From positions 1 through 26,855 of the IMG/VR virus record IMGVR_UViG_3300013137_000709: a DNA stretch of 26,855 nucleotides, one strand, 5' to 3'. Positions within the stretch are counted from its first letter, which is position 1; each line of letters begins with the position of its first letter. The translations under genes and the position numbers were made by a program. Shown piece by piece: positions 4,695 to 12,761 of the stretch. A model generated the notes under the pieces. The model had not been told where the DNA came from. It did no database searches and saw only the letters and a list, made by a program, of their open reading frames with translations. Source of the DNA: a virus.

Positions 4695-5925
4695 CATCCA
4701 CGCTGAAGTATTCAATGATGTTTACCTTCCCTATCTGGAAGACGCCACGCCAACACAGATATATTTCGGAGGTTCATCATCCGGCAAATCTGTTTTTATC
4801 GTTGGCCAGCGGTCGGTATTTGATGTTCTGCGCGGCGGCAGGAACTATCTTATCTGCCGTGAGGTTGGCAGGACGATCCGCAACTCTGTATATAACGAGG
4901 TCACAAAAATAATCAACGCCTGGGGGCTTACGGGGCTTTTCAACGTCAACAGGTCCGATATGGTGATCACCTGCTCAAACGGATACCAGATTTTATTCTC
5001 CGGCCTTGATGATGCGGAAAAGCTAAAATCTATCACACCGGCGAAGGGCGTTATAACCGACATTGTAGTAGAGGAAGCGACAGAGACAGGACCGGCAAGC
5101 GCGAAGCAGTTAGAAAAGCGCCTCCGAGGTGGGTCTGAATCGATTCCAAAAAGAATTACATTTCTATTCAATCCCATCTTGCAGACCAACTGGATTTATC
5201 AAACTTATTTTGCTCCCATTGCGTGGGCCGATGACCAGCGGGAATATCGGTCGGAAGACCTGGCGATTCTGAAAACAACCTACCTTGATAATAAATTCCT
5301 TACAGACCAGGACCGTAAACGGCTAGAGTCTGAAAAGGACAGTTATTACTACGATGTTTATACCCTGGGGAAATGGGGCGTCCTGGGGGACGTGATTTTC
5401 AAGAACATCATCATTGAAGACCTTGCGGGTATGCGTGACCAATTTACGAATCATCGCGCCGGGCTGGATTTTGGCTTTTCGTCCGACCCGGCGGCAATAG
5501 CAATAATGCACTTGGACGCAACAAGGAAGGAGCTTTATATTTATGAGGAATTTTACGAGAGGGGATTAACTAATCAGTCCCTGGCCGAAGAAATTAAAAA
5601 ACTTATTGGTAATAAGCCCATTGTTTGTGATTCGTCTGAACCAAAATCGATACGGGAATTAGTAGAATGTGGTATATCGGCTTATTCTGCCAAAAAAGGA
5701 AAGGATTCGATAAACTTCGGAATTCAATGGCTTCAAGGACTATCGAAGATTCACATTGATTCGGGATGTGTGAGTGCCAGGCGGGAATTCCAAACCTACC
5801 ACTGGAAGAAAGACAAGGATGGCAACTCAATGCGCGTTCCAACCGATAAAGACAATCATATTATTGACGCTGTCAGATATGCACTCGAAGATGATTCCGG
5901 CGGCGGCTTATGGCTTATGAGTTGA
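4681..5925 (+). CDS. terL: large terminase subunit
   Basis: The 414-residue protein is a Terminase_3/PBSX-like packaging motor. The ATPase half has a Walker A-like loop GGSSSGKS (30-37), the arginine-rich strand LICREVGRTIRNSV, and an acidic Walker B with catalytic Glu (DIVVEEATE, about 127-135). The RNase H-like nuclease half shows GLDFGFSSDP (D263), VCDSSEPKS (D317) and DNHIIDAVRYALED (D396), the three metal-binding acidic sites. Together they translocate DNA into the procapsid and cut concatemers. Length is typical. It overlaps the small subunit gene upstream. Confidence 0.95.
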   Translation: MPEIDIHAEVFNDVYLPYLEDATPTQIYFGGSSSGKSVFIVGQRSVFDVLRGGRNYLICREVGRTIRNSVYNEVTKIINAWGLTGLFNVNRSDMVITCSNGYQILFSGLDDAEKLKSITPAKGVITDIVVEEATETGPASAKQLEKRLRGGSESIPKRITFLFNPILQTNWIYQTYFAPIAWADDQREYRSEDLAILKTTYLDNKFLTDQDRKRLESEKDSYYYDVYTLGKWGVLGDVIFKNIIIEDLAGMRDQFTNHRAGLDFGFSSDPAAIAIMHLDATRKELYIYEEFYERGLTNQSLAEEIKKLIGNKPIVCDSSEPKSIRELVECGISAYSAKKGKDSINFGIQWLQGLSKIHIDSGCVSARREFQTYHWKKDKDGNSMRVPTDKDNHIIDAVRYALEDDSGGGLWLMS

Positions 5926-5938
5926 AAGGAGAATAATA

Positions 5939-6586
5939 ATGGCTACTACTGGTACTGGTAAACATGGCGAAACCGCAATATGCGGACTGGCGACAATCAA
6001 AACAATTTCTGTTGCTGGGGACGGTACGACATCAGAAAGCCTTAGAAATTGCAGGCTTGATTCTTCCACCCAAACGCTGCAAACAATCGAATATGAACAC
6101 CATGAGATTCATGCGGGATCGCATTTCTACGTTGCAGACAGTTCAACTATAAACGAAGCGACAACCGACGCCGTTGATTATTTGCTGGTTGTACCTAATA
6201 CAACCAAATGGCCGCATGTTGTTTTTAATGTGGATGGCGTTGCTGTAACCTCCGTGTTTCTTTACGAGGATTGCCTTCAGGAAACAAGTGATGGCTGGAC
6301 GCAGTTGAACGTGTTCAACAATAACCGCAATTCTTCCGCAGATGCAACGATGGAAGTCTGGAAATATGCAGGAAGTTCCATCCCTTCGAGCGATTTTGGG
6401 GATGTAATCTATTCCTACGCAAGCGGAGCTACTTCAATGCGAAGTAATACCCCGATGGAAGCCCGTAAAGATCGGGAGCTTATACTTTGCCAGGGTGTGA
6501 AATATGTTCTTAGGGTATTGAGCGGAACGGCATCTAATTTATGTAATGTGCTCATTTACTGGTATGAGCATACGGATAAGTCTTAG
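5939..6586 (+). CDS. putative virion-associated protein between terminase and portal
   Basis: The 215-residue protein is Thr/Ser-rich and beta-sheet-like throughout. It contains TIEYEHHEIHAGSHFYVADS, VPNTTKWPHVVFNVDGVAVT, NNNRNSSADATMEV and a C-terminal LCQGVKYVLRVLSG segment. These features suggest a head-fibre, decoration or other minor structural protein rather than an enzyme. AAAGGAG lies directly upstream with good spacing. Its place between terL and portal is a recurrent slot for small virion proteins in siphophages. The exact location in the particle is unknown. Confidence 0.65.
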   Translation: MATTGTGKHGETAICGLATIKTISVAGDGTTSESLRNCRLDSSTQTLQTIEYEHHEIHAGSHFYVADSSTINEATTDAVDYLLVVPNTTKWPHVVFNVDGVAVTSVFLYEDCLQETSDGWTQLNVFNNNRNSSADATMEVWKYAGSSIPSSDFGDVIYSYASGATSMRSNTPMEARKDRELILCQGVKYVLRVLSGTASNLCNVLIYWYEHTDKS

Positions 6587-6595
6587 GAGTGGGTT

Positions 6596-8092
6596 ATGAA
6601 CCGATACATTGTGACAGATGGCGTCAAGTCCATCGACCTTCCGCAGTATCCCAATGAGGCCTGGCACTTCTACGAAGGGGAGCCGGAAGCGAAAGAGGAT
6701 TTTTACGCTACCGTCTCTGCCGTGTTCAGGGCCGTGAACCTGACGGCTTCCGCTACTTCTCAAATCCCATTTGCCCTTGTGAAGAAATCCGGGCGCGATT
6801 ACGATATTTCTTCCGACTGGAAAAACAAAGTCGGGTTCATGCCGAAGCCATCCGAGCTAATCCGCTTATGGCGCATGTCCCTGTCAATGACTAACTCAGC
6901 TTATGGATTCATGGAGCGGACGAAGGCGACCGGCCAGAACCTACGTTATATCGTCCCGACAACAATCAGTCCGGTGGTGGATAATATCCTTGGCCTTACG
7001 GGTTTCAAGAGGTCAATTGGCAACGGAACGAAGGAATACCCGCTGGACACGAAATGCCCCATTTTCTGGATGTGGCGCATGGATCATACAACGGAATTGC
7101 TTCCGGCGAAGGCTACCGAATTTCGCGCCATGTGCGCGGCTGCGGGAATTCTTTATTACTCCGATCACTTTATCCAAGCCTTCTTCAAGCGCGGTGGTAT
7201 CAAACCGACCATGCTCGTTTTGAAGGGTATGACAACGAAAGATAATATCGACAAGATCGAATCGGTCTGGGATAAGATCATCCGCGGCGGGTATAAATAC
7301 CTGGGTAAGATATTCCAGGGAGTTGACGCGGCTGGAGGATTGGAAGCGCAAACCATCGGCGAGGGTGTCGATACCCTGAAAGACCAAAACCTGACCAACT
7401 CGAAAATAGCGGATGTTGCGATGTCAATCGGTATGCCGCTATCCCTTCTTCTTTCAAATTCGGCCAACTACGCTACCGCGCTTACGGAATATAAAGCCTG
7501 GTATGAAAATTCCCTCGCTCCATGGTGCAATTTCATGGCCGAGGAAATGACCGATAAGCTATTCAAGCGGTATGATTTGCGTTTTGAATTCCGGCCCGAA
7601 ATGACCGACCCAGGCCAAGAGGACGAAGTCTCCCGCGCTGGTGCGTATGCGTCCTACGTTGCGACCGGCATGAAGCCGTCCGTCGCCGCGCAGATTGTCG
7701 GGATTGAACTGCCTGATAACATGGACTATTCCGCGCTTGATCCGGTGGAAGAACCAGAGGACGAACCGGAAGAAGAAACCAAACCAATAACGGAAGAAGA
7801 AAAACCTACTGTGCGCTTCGTTCCGAACATTGACCAACTTCGAGAAATGGAACTGTGGCGCAAGTTTGCTTTCCGCAAACTGAAAAAGGGTGATCCGCTT
7901 GACTTCCCGTTTGAAGCCCGGACGTTGCCGGTTGATATTGCAGACAACATCCGTGAGAAACTTATGACGGCGGCGGATGAGGAAGAAATAAAAATGGTAT
8001 TTCAGATCCCGGAAGAAGAAAGGCCGGATATAAAAGAATTAGCCGAAGCCATAAACAAGGCGGTTGAATATGTTACTGTCGGAACTGATTAG
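6596..8092 (+). CDS. portal protein (HK97-type)
   Basis: The 498-residue protein fits phage portal proteins. An N-terminal stretch carries SAVFRAVNLTASATSQIPFA (early alpha/beta wing). The middle includes ILYYSDHFIQAFFKRGGIKP and MTTKDNIDKIESVWDKI, then VAMSIGMPLSLLLSNSANYA and YKAWYENSLAPWCNFMAEEM, the usual portal crown/stem pattern. The C-terminal 100 residues are acidic and Pro-rich (PVEEPEDEPEEETKPI) and presumably flexible. Twelve copies would form the channel through which terminase pumps DNA and to which the connector attaches. TAGGAG precedes the ATG. The 3' end overlaps the minor head gene by 23 bases. Confidence 0.9.
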   Translation: MNRYIVTDGVKSIDLPQYPNEAWHFYEGEPEAKEDFYATVSAVFRAVNLTASATSQIPFALVKKSGRDYDISSDWKNKVGFMPKPSELIRLWRMSLSMTNSAYGFMERTKATGQNLRYIVPTTISPVVDNILGLTGFKRSIGNGTKEYPLDTKCPIFWMWRMDHTTELLPAKATEFRAMCAAAGILYYSDHFIQAFFKRGGIKPTMLVLKGMTTKDNIDKIESVWDKIIRGGYKYLGKIFQGVDAAGGLEAQTIGEGVDTLKDQNLTNSKIADVAMSIGMPLSLLLSNSANYATALTEYKAWYENSLAPWCNFMAEEMTDKLFKRYDLRFEFRPEMTDPGQEDEVSRAGAYASYVATGMKPSVAAQIVGIELPDNMDYSALDPVEEPEDEPEEETKPITEEEKPTVRFVPNIDQLREMELWRKFAFRKLKKGDPLDFPFEARTLPVDIADNIREKLMTAADEEEIKMVFQIPEEERPDIKELAEAINKAVEYVTVGTD

Positions 8093-8762
8093 AACCATCG
8101 AGCTTGTCCCGGAAGTCAAAGCGCACCTATCAGAGAAGGCGCTTGAATTCCTGAAGTCGATTGAAACCTATAACCGGCAGTTGTGGCAATATACGCTTGA
8201 CCTTTACCGCGGCGGTGATGGCGGCGTGTTTATCGACAAGTTTACCGCGGCCATTGATAACCAGCTCCGCAGGGCATGGAACGAAGGAGCGCGGGCGGTT
8301 GGCGTAGAACCGGAGGACATGACCGAGGATGATCGCAACGAAATCAAGGCTATTATAGATTCTGAGTATGAGCATATCCTTGACCTGGGATCGGCTATCG
8401 AAGGCGCAAGAGATTTATCTCTGGATGAGTTCCGACAATCTTTCAGAAACCGGATCGACCTGTGGGTTTCCAGGTACACCGATGTTATCAACCGGGCAAA
8501 GGTTTACTTTGGCAGTAAGACGCGCCTTGAATGGACGTTGGGAGAGACGGAGCAGCATTGCGAAACATGCGCGGCCCTGAATGGGATTGTAGCCTATGCT
8601 CAAGAATGGGAGCAGGCCGGAGTACATCCGCAATCGCCTCCGAATAACGTATTAGAATGTGGCGGCTGGCAGTGCGATTGTTCACTCACCCAGACAGACA
8701 GGCGCCGGTCTCCGAATGCCTTACAGCGGATTATGGATATTGCGGTGGCAGCTAATTTATGA
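8070..8762 (+). CDS. minor head / head morphogenesis protein (SPP1 gp7-like)
   Basis: The 230-residue protein has a helical N-terminus and a C-terminal Cys-rich module: CETCAALNG (C164, C167), then PPNNVLECGGWQCDCSLTQ (C197, C202, C204). These cysteines and the HPQSPPN loop are the hallmark of the Mu gpF/SPP1 gp7 minor head family, whose members bind the portal and enter the procapsid with it. The start at 8070 is chosen because AAGGCGG lies six bases before it; a TTG six bases upstream is less likely. It overlaps the portal gene by 23 bases. Confidence 0.8.
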   Translation: MLLSELIRTIELVPEVKAHLSEKALEFLKSIETYNRQLWQYTLDLYRGGDGGVFIDKFTAAIDNQLRRAWNEGARAVGVEPEDMTEDDRNEIKAIIDSEYEHILDLGSAIEGARDLSLDEFRQSFRNRIDLWVSRYTDVINRAKVYFGSKTRLEWTLGETEQHCETCAALNGIVAYAQEWEQAGVHPQSPPNNVLECGGWQCDCSLTQTDRRRSPNALQRIMDIAVAANL

Positions 8763-9232
8763 TATCCTTCAAAATACGAGGAATTGAGGAAATAAATAGC
8801 TTTTTTAAGTCGCTGCCAAGAGGGACGATGAAAGCTGCAATAGCCGCATTTACGGAATACCTGCTGGGTGACGAGCGCCATGGGTTGAGACACGCGCCTC
8901 CGCGCAGGACACACGGCCCAATGAACCCTTACCGTTGGCAGACCGAGAAGCAGAGAAAAGCATATTTCGCCTCTAATGGTTTTGGCGGCGGGATTCCTTC
9001 GCGCAGAACCGGGGCGATAAACGCCGGATGGCAGGCATCAAAAGAACCTTACCGGAAAACGGTATTCAATCGGCTGAATTATGCTAAATACGTAATGGGA
9101 GATCGACAGCAAACAGGCCACCTGGTCGATGGATGGCGCAAGGTTGCCAAAGTAATAACTGATAACATGCGCGGCGGTATGCAGAAAGCGCGGGCCGCTG
9201 TTGCCGATTGGATAAAGACGAGAGGTAAATGA
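8759..9232 (+). CDS. putative head-tail completion protein (HK97 gp10-like)
   Basis: The 157-residue basic protein has an N-terminal FKIRGIEEINSFFKSLPRG and a C-terminal block YAKYVMGDRQQTGHLVDGWR followed by a long helix (KARAAVADWIKTRGK). The YVxGdrQtgHxxdGW arrangement is one I associate with phage gp10-like tail-completion or minor tail proteins that help seat the tail on filled heads. It starts with an ATGA overlap to the minor head gene and ends with one to the first glycosyltransferase. It is separated from the other connector genes by more than 6 kb of sugar-modification genes and capsid. Confidence 0.7.
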   Translation: MISFKIRGIEEINSFFKSLPRGTMKAAIAAFTEYLLGDERHGLRHAPPRRTHGPMNPYRWQTEKQRKAYFASNGFGGGIPSRRTGAINAGWQASKEPYRKTVFNRLNYAKYVMGDRQQTGHLVDGWRKVAKVITDNMRGGMQKARAAVADWIKTRGK

Positions 9233-9858
9233 GAATAATCACCTATTACACCAAACGGCGACACTTGAACCAGGCTATCAGGATGCGGAATAGTATCAGA
9301 GATTGGGGATATGACATATCCATCTATACCGATAAGTGGACGCGCAACCAACCGGAATACCAGGAACATAAAGACATATTTGATACTAAACGCGGAGCTG
9401 GATATTGGGCATGGAAACCGCTGATTATCCTGGACGCTCTGAAACTTGACGACGAAATTTTATACCTTGATTCTTCCATGATACCGGTTGATCCACACGG
9501 TATCCGCAGGATCATGGATGGGACGCAAGCGGTAACAACGGCAGATGATTCTATCTGGATTCAAAAACAATGGTGCAAGCGGGATACCTTCGTTTTGATG
9601 GGATGCGATACTGAGGCGTATTGGAATACGCCGTGTATCATGGCTGGTATTCTGTTCGTGAAGCAGGCCGGGAAATGGTTTATCGAGGAATGGCGCGACT
9701 ACTGCCTAAATTACCAGATCATATCAGACCAGCCGTCATCAGGAAACTTTCCAGAATTTCAGGACCACCGGCACGACCAGGCTATTTTGTGCAACCTGGC
9801 AACAAAGTATGACATCCCGCGAGTGAAGCTGCAAGGAGAGATAATAGACAGGCCATGA
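9229..9858 (+). CDS. GT-A type glycosyltransferase
   Basis: The 209-residue protein has the simple alpha/beta layout of nucleotide-sugar transferases. An N-terminal strand (RIITYYTKRR) is followed by FDTKRGAGYWAWKPLIILDA (residues 51-70), a GxGYWxWKP signature of small GT-A enzymes in polysaccharide loci. EILYLDSS (76-83) then provides the metal-binding acidic turn, and DHRHDQAI (179-186) resembles the C-terminal His-Asp pair. It would transfer a sugar from a nucleotide donor in the cytoplasm. Translation is coupled to the tail-completion gene by ATGA. Donor and acceptor are not predictable. In this place virion proteins are the natural candidate acceptors. Confidence 0.75.
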   Translation: MRIITYYTKRRHLNQAIRMRNSIRDWGYDISIYTDKWTRNQPEYQEHKDIFDTKRGAGYWAWKPLIILDALKLDDEILYLDSSMIPVDPHGIRRIMDGTQAVTTADDSIWIQKQWCKRDTFVLMGCDTEAYWNTPCIMAGILFVKQAGKWFIEEWRDYCLNYQIISDQPSSGNFPEFQDHRHDQAILCNLATKYDIPRVKLQGEIIDRP

Positions 9859-9971
9859 GATACAAACCGAACTTAGTCCGAGATGATGGCCAAACCACAG
9901 ATATACATTATGGTTGGTGTCAGTCGATAAAGGATTTTATAAAGATAATAATTGACATTATTAGCTCCTGA
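9855..9971 (+). CDS. 38-residue ORF, possibly remnant of a gene cut by the HNH insertion
   Basis: It starts in an ATGA overlap with the glycosyltransferase and reads MRYKPNLVRDDGQTTDIHYG then WCQSIKDFIKIIIDIISS before a TGA. The first 25 codons have neighbour-like base composition. The remainder (from about 9930) turns sharply AT-rich, like the endonuclease gene that follows. This suggests the start of an older coding sequence whose 3' part was lost or displaced when the mobile gene arrived. It may also be a functional small protein. I cannot name the parent gene. Confidence 0.45.
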   Translation: MRYKPNLVRDDGQTTDIHYGWCQSIKDFIKIIIDIISS

Positions 9972-9983
9972 AACGAGGCTTAT

Positions 9984-10277
9984 ATGAGGATTACAAGAAA
10001 AGAAGAAAAGCTGCGATATAAATATAAAATTACAGAAGAAGAATACTGGAAAATTTCAGAAGCCCAAAATCATGTTTGTGCAATTTGTGGCAGTGAAGAA
10101 TTAAATAAACTTCTTGCTGTTGACCACGATCATATTACTGGAGAGGTAAGAGGTCTATTATGTACCAGGTGTAATATTGGGTTAGGATGTTTTCGCGATA
10201 ATGTTGAATTATTAAATAGGGCAATTTTATATTTAGATGAATATTATCACTATGAAATACATAACGGAATAATATGA
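9984..10277 (+). CDS. endonuclease VII-type HNH nuclease (free-standing mobile gene)
   Basis: The 97-residue protein matches the Endonuclease_7 family: VCAICGSEE (C32, C35), AVDHDHITGEVRGLLC (D47-H50, R56, C60) and CNIGLGCFRDN (C63, N64). The cysteines bind the structural zinc, and the DHDH/N residues form the active site that nicks branched or specific DNA. It is clearly more AT-rich than the flanking genes and separates two glycosyltransferases. Both facts point to recent acquisition as a homing-type element. A resolving role before packaging is possible but less likely here, given the location. Confidence 0.85.
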   Translation: MRITRKEEKLRYKYKITEEEYWKISEAQNHVCAICGSEELNKLLAVDHDHITGEVRGLLCTRCNIGLGCFRDNVELLNRAILYLDEYYHYEIHNGII

Positions 10278-10308
10278 AACCTTAAAATACGATTTAGGAA
10301 ATTATTAT

Positions 10309-11100
10309 ATGACCAAAATAACCTTTATGGTAAATGTCCACAACGAAGAGCCGAGGGTTGACTACATCCTGAAGCCGGCCGTCAAGTGGGCTGATGAAGT
10401 GATCATCATTGACAAAGGATCAACCGATAGAACCGTAGAGATTGCGGAATCTTATGGCGCTAAAATATTCCAGGTTGGAGAATCTCCAGAGGGCGACGAC
10501 GACCGGGAGACATGGGTAAATTTTGCCTCAAACGATTGGATATACTGGGGCACGCCGTCCGAGATACCGACGCGGACGTGTATTGATGCCTGCCGCGAAA
10601 TGGCTAACGGAGATTACGACCTGATAACCGTTCCGCGTAAAATGTATATGCTGGGCGTTCATTCTGCTAATTCGCCATGGTATATATCGCACTACAGATT
10701 TTTATTTAACCGCACGAGAACGATTGTAAAGAATAAGATTCATCAAAACTTCGCTGCCAAATATGGAAAGATCGGGCATGTTCCATATTCGCCGGAGTGC
10801 TGCGTTTATCACCTGACGTATACATCCGGTAAATATTGGATAAATACGATGGTCGATTACTGGCAGACAGAGGCGAAAAACTCAACCAACCCGGAAGAAG
10901 ATATAAGCAAATGCTTTGCTTCGATTCAACAGCACGAGGCTAAACTTCGCGCTGGTGGCGAAGAAACCAGGCTACTTCATCTCGCATGGACGTTATACCA
11001 CATTGGAACAGCCTTTTTCCTTGAGGAAAAGCGCAGGGGAATGGATATAAAATCAGAATATAAGAAAATTTATGATCAAATATTGAAGGAATGGGAATGA
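10309..11100 (+). CDS. family 2 glycosyltransferase
   Basis: The 263-residue protein starts ITFMVNVHNEEPRVDYILKP and continues WADEVIIIDKGSTDRTVEIA (residues 27-46), the nucleotide-binding half of GT2 enzymes like WaaE. At the spot where relatives have a DxDE-type metal site, it reads NDWIYWGTPSEIP (75-87), so the usual acidic pair is replaced. The middle carries LITVPRKMYMLG and YRFLFNRTR, typical of the acceptor half, and the C-terminus is helical (IGTAFFLEEKRRGMDIK). It is probably a transferase acting in the cytoplasm. The altered metal site may mean an unusual mechanism or weak activity. Its stop overlaps the next ATG. Confidence 0.8.
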   Translation: MTKITFMVNVHNEEPRVDYILKPAVKWADEVIIIDKGSTDRTVEIAESYGAKIFQVGESPEGDDDRETWVNFASNDWIYWGTPSEIPTRTCIDACREMANGDYDLITVPRKMYMLGVHSANSPWYISHYRFLFNRTRTIVKNKIHQNFAAKYGKIGHVPYSPECCVYHLTYTSGKYWINTMVDYWQTEAKNSTNPEEDISKCFASIQQHEAKLRAGGEETRLLHLAWTLYHIGTAFFLEEKRRGMDIKSEYKKIYDQILKEWE

Positions 11101-11738
11101 AATATCCTATCGTTTCAACGTGCCAGATCAGATGCCTACCAGACATCCTTGAATGGGCGTTCGGTGATACCGTCGGCTTTTTTGTGGAGTTGGGCGCGTA
11201 TGACGGCGTTCATTATTCAAATACTTATGGCCTTGCTTTTCGTGGCTGGCCGGGGATGTATATTGAGGCCGACAGGGCGTTATACCATAAATGCCTGAGT
11301 AATCATATTATGCACGACGGCGTGATCGTAGAGTATGCCTGCGTAGGAACTGGTAAAGAAGTTGATTTTTACGAGGCCGGGGAATATTCCAGCGCATCGA
11401 AACAGTTTATTGATTCCGCACCGAAAACATGGGTCGCGAAGTTTGCACCACCGGTGAAAACAAAAACCGTATTATTGGATTACTTGCTGGAAAAGCATAA
11501 CGTTCAGCGCGTGGATCTGTTATCGGTCGATACGGAAGGAACGGAAATAGATGTTCTCAACGGCTTTTCGATCAAGAAATGGAAACCGCGCCTTGTGATC
11601 GTAGAGGCGCACGAACAGCACCCCCGCGCTGAATTGCGTGTGAACGCCCCAGAGATAAACAGGTATTTTGATATTGCCGGATACAAGAAAATCTATTCTG
11701 ACGAGTTGAATAATATATATCTCAAGGAGCAGGAATGA
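11097..11738 (+). CDS. FkbM-family SAM-dependent methyltransferase
   Basis: The 213-residue protein shows the FkbM pattern: VGFFVELGAYDGVHYSNTYG with SAM-binding motif I at 31-37, then MYIEADRALY (acidic residue for the SAM ribose), and VDLLSVDTEGTEIDVLNGF (139-157), the family hallmark. FkbM enzymes O-methylate sugars or secondary metabolites. The start at 11097 is taken because GAAGGAATGGGA lies just before it and because it gives an ATGA overlap with the glycosyltransferase; an ATG six bases upstream is possible. Within this cassette it would cap or modify a sugar, which often affects recognition. Confidence 0.85.
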   Translation: MKYPIVSTCQIRCLPDILEWAFGDTVGFFVELGAYDGVHYSNTYGLAFRGWPGMYIEADRALYHKCLSNHIMHDGVIVEYACVGTGKEVDFYEAGEYSSASKQFIDSAPKTWVAKFAPPVKTKTVLLDYLLEKHNVQRVDLLSVDTEGTEIDVLNGFSIKKWKPRLVIVEAHEQHPRAELRVNAPEINRYFDIAGYKKIYSDELNNIYLKEQE

Positions 11739-12217
11739 TACCTGGTGTAGAAATCGGAGAAATTGTAGCGCATGCCGATGAACGCGGATGGATGGCTGAA
11801 TTATCTCGTTCAACCGATTACATCCAGGATAATTTATTCTTTTCAAAACAGGCGGTATTGAGGGGGCTTCATATCCAGCCGATACATCCGCAGGGTAAGT
11901 TATTTATTCCCATAACGGGAGAGATTTATCAGGCTGTGGTGGATTGCCGTCCGTTTTCTCCGACGTTTGGCCGGTGGTATGGAAGCATAATCAGGGTTGG
12001 GTCGTATATGATAACGCCGCCGGGATGTCTTACCGGTACGCTTGCGCTTGTCGATTCGATGGTATTCTACCGGACAACGGAATATTTTTATCCTGGCGAG
12101 TCAATAACGATTGCGTGGAATGACCCGGCGCTTGGGATAGAATGGCCTATACCGTGTCCCAGGCTGAAACAGGAAGACGAGAACGGTAAATCATTCAAGG
12201 AGGTTTTCGGTGGTTGA
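11735..12217 (+). CDS. RmlC-like dTDP-sugar epimerase (cupin)
   Basis: The 160-residue protein follows dTDP-4-dehydrorhamnose 3,5-epimerase: VLRGLHIQPIHPQGKLFIPI (H46 is the catalytic-type His), VVDCRPFSPTFGRWYG, ITPPGCLTGTLAL, FYRTTEYFYP and WNDPALGIEWP (128-138). RmlC acts on dTDP-4-keto-6-deoxyglucose. Here the normal PxGxAHGF loop reads PPGCLTG, so the second His is lost, while the Tyr region (Y112 or Y117) remains. It may be a related epimerase, isomerase or non-catalytic sugar-binding cupin. ATGA coupling ties it to the methyltransferase. No other genes of a dTDP-sugar pathway are present, so the donor would come from the host. Confidence 0.75.
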   Translation: MIPGVEIGEIVAHADERGWMAELSRSTDYIQDNLFFSKQAVLRGLHIQPIHPQGKLFIPITGEIYQAVVDCRPFSPTFGRWYGSIIRVGSYMITPPGCLTGTLALVDSMVFYRTTEYFYPGESITIAWNDPALGIEWPIPCPRLKQEDENGKSFKEVFGG

Positions 12218-12761
12218 TATTGTCGAAGGTTTTGAGGACATGGTAATTTATGACGATAAAGGAATGGGAATAAAGGGCGATGCCTTGATCGGGCTGGCTA
12301 AAATACATAATCCGCGCGTCTTTGTTGAAACGGGTACATACGCCGGCGAAATGCTGAAATACGTCATGGCAGGTTATAAATTCGATAAGGTTTATTCGAT
12401 CGAACTATCAGAGAGACTGGCGGCCAGGGCTAAAAAGCTATTTGCCGATGATCCAACCATAACCATCATGCAGGGCGATAGCGGCGAGATGCTGAAAGCC
12501 ATCCCGCAGGACGAACCTATTTTATACTGGTTGGATGCTCACGCCTGCGGCGGTGTGACTGCAAGGGGAAAGAAGATAACGCCTATTCTTGAAGAATTGG
12601 AAACCGTTGTAAACGAAATGAATCACATCATCGTTATTGATGACATTGATAACCTTCCGCGCTGGGGCGTGACATACAATCAATTGACATCTTTCATCTC
12701 TGGTAGAAAGAAAGTAAAATATACGGATATTTTTACAATGCTGATAGTCGAGCCGGAATGA
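12210..12761 (+). CDS. class I SAM-dependent methyltransferase
   Basis: The 183-residue protein begins at a GTG with AAGGAGG six bases upstream. Motif I is VFVETGTYAGEMLKYV (39-47 region). KVYSIELSERL supplies the acidic residue at the end of strand 2. ILYWLDAHACGG (104-115) and IIVIDDIDNLPRWG (140-153) resemble the acidic active-site strands of metal-dependent O-methyltransferases such as cephalosporin hydroxylase/macrocin-type enzymes. This suggests methylation of sugar hydroxyls. It overlaps both neighbours and belongs to the glycan cassette. The exact acceptor is unknown. Confidence 0.75.
   Translation: MVDIVEGFEDMVIYDDKGMGIKGDALIGLAKIHNPRVFVETGTYAGEMLKYVMAGYKFDKVYSIELSERLAARAKKLFADDPTITIMQGDSGEMLKAIPQDEPILYWLDAHACGGVTARGKKITPILEELETVVNEMNHIIVIDDIDNLPRWGVTYNQLTSFISGRKKVKYTDIFTMLIVEPE

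Noticed and set aside
4691-4719. TTGACA-N17-AATGAT inside the start of terL
   Set aside because: The -10 is poor (4 of 6), lies in a confident coding region, and the strong promoter at 3566 already serves the operon.
9951-9983. Promoter TTGACA at 9952 for the endonuclease VII gene
   Set aside because: No -10 hexamer lies at 16-18 bases; the nearest AT-rich hexamer is about 22 bases away.
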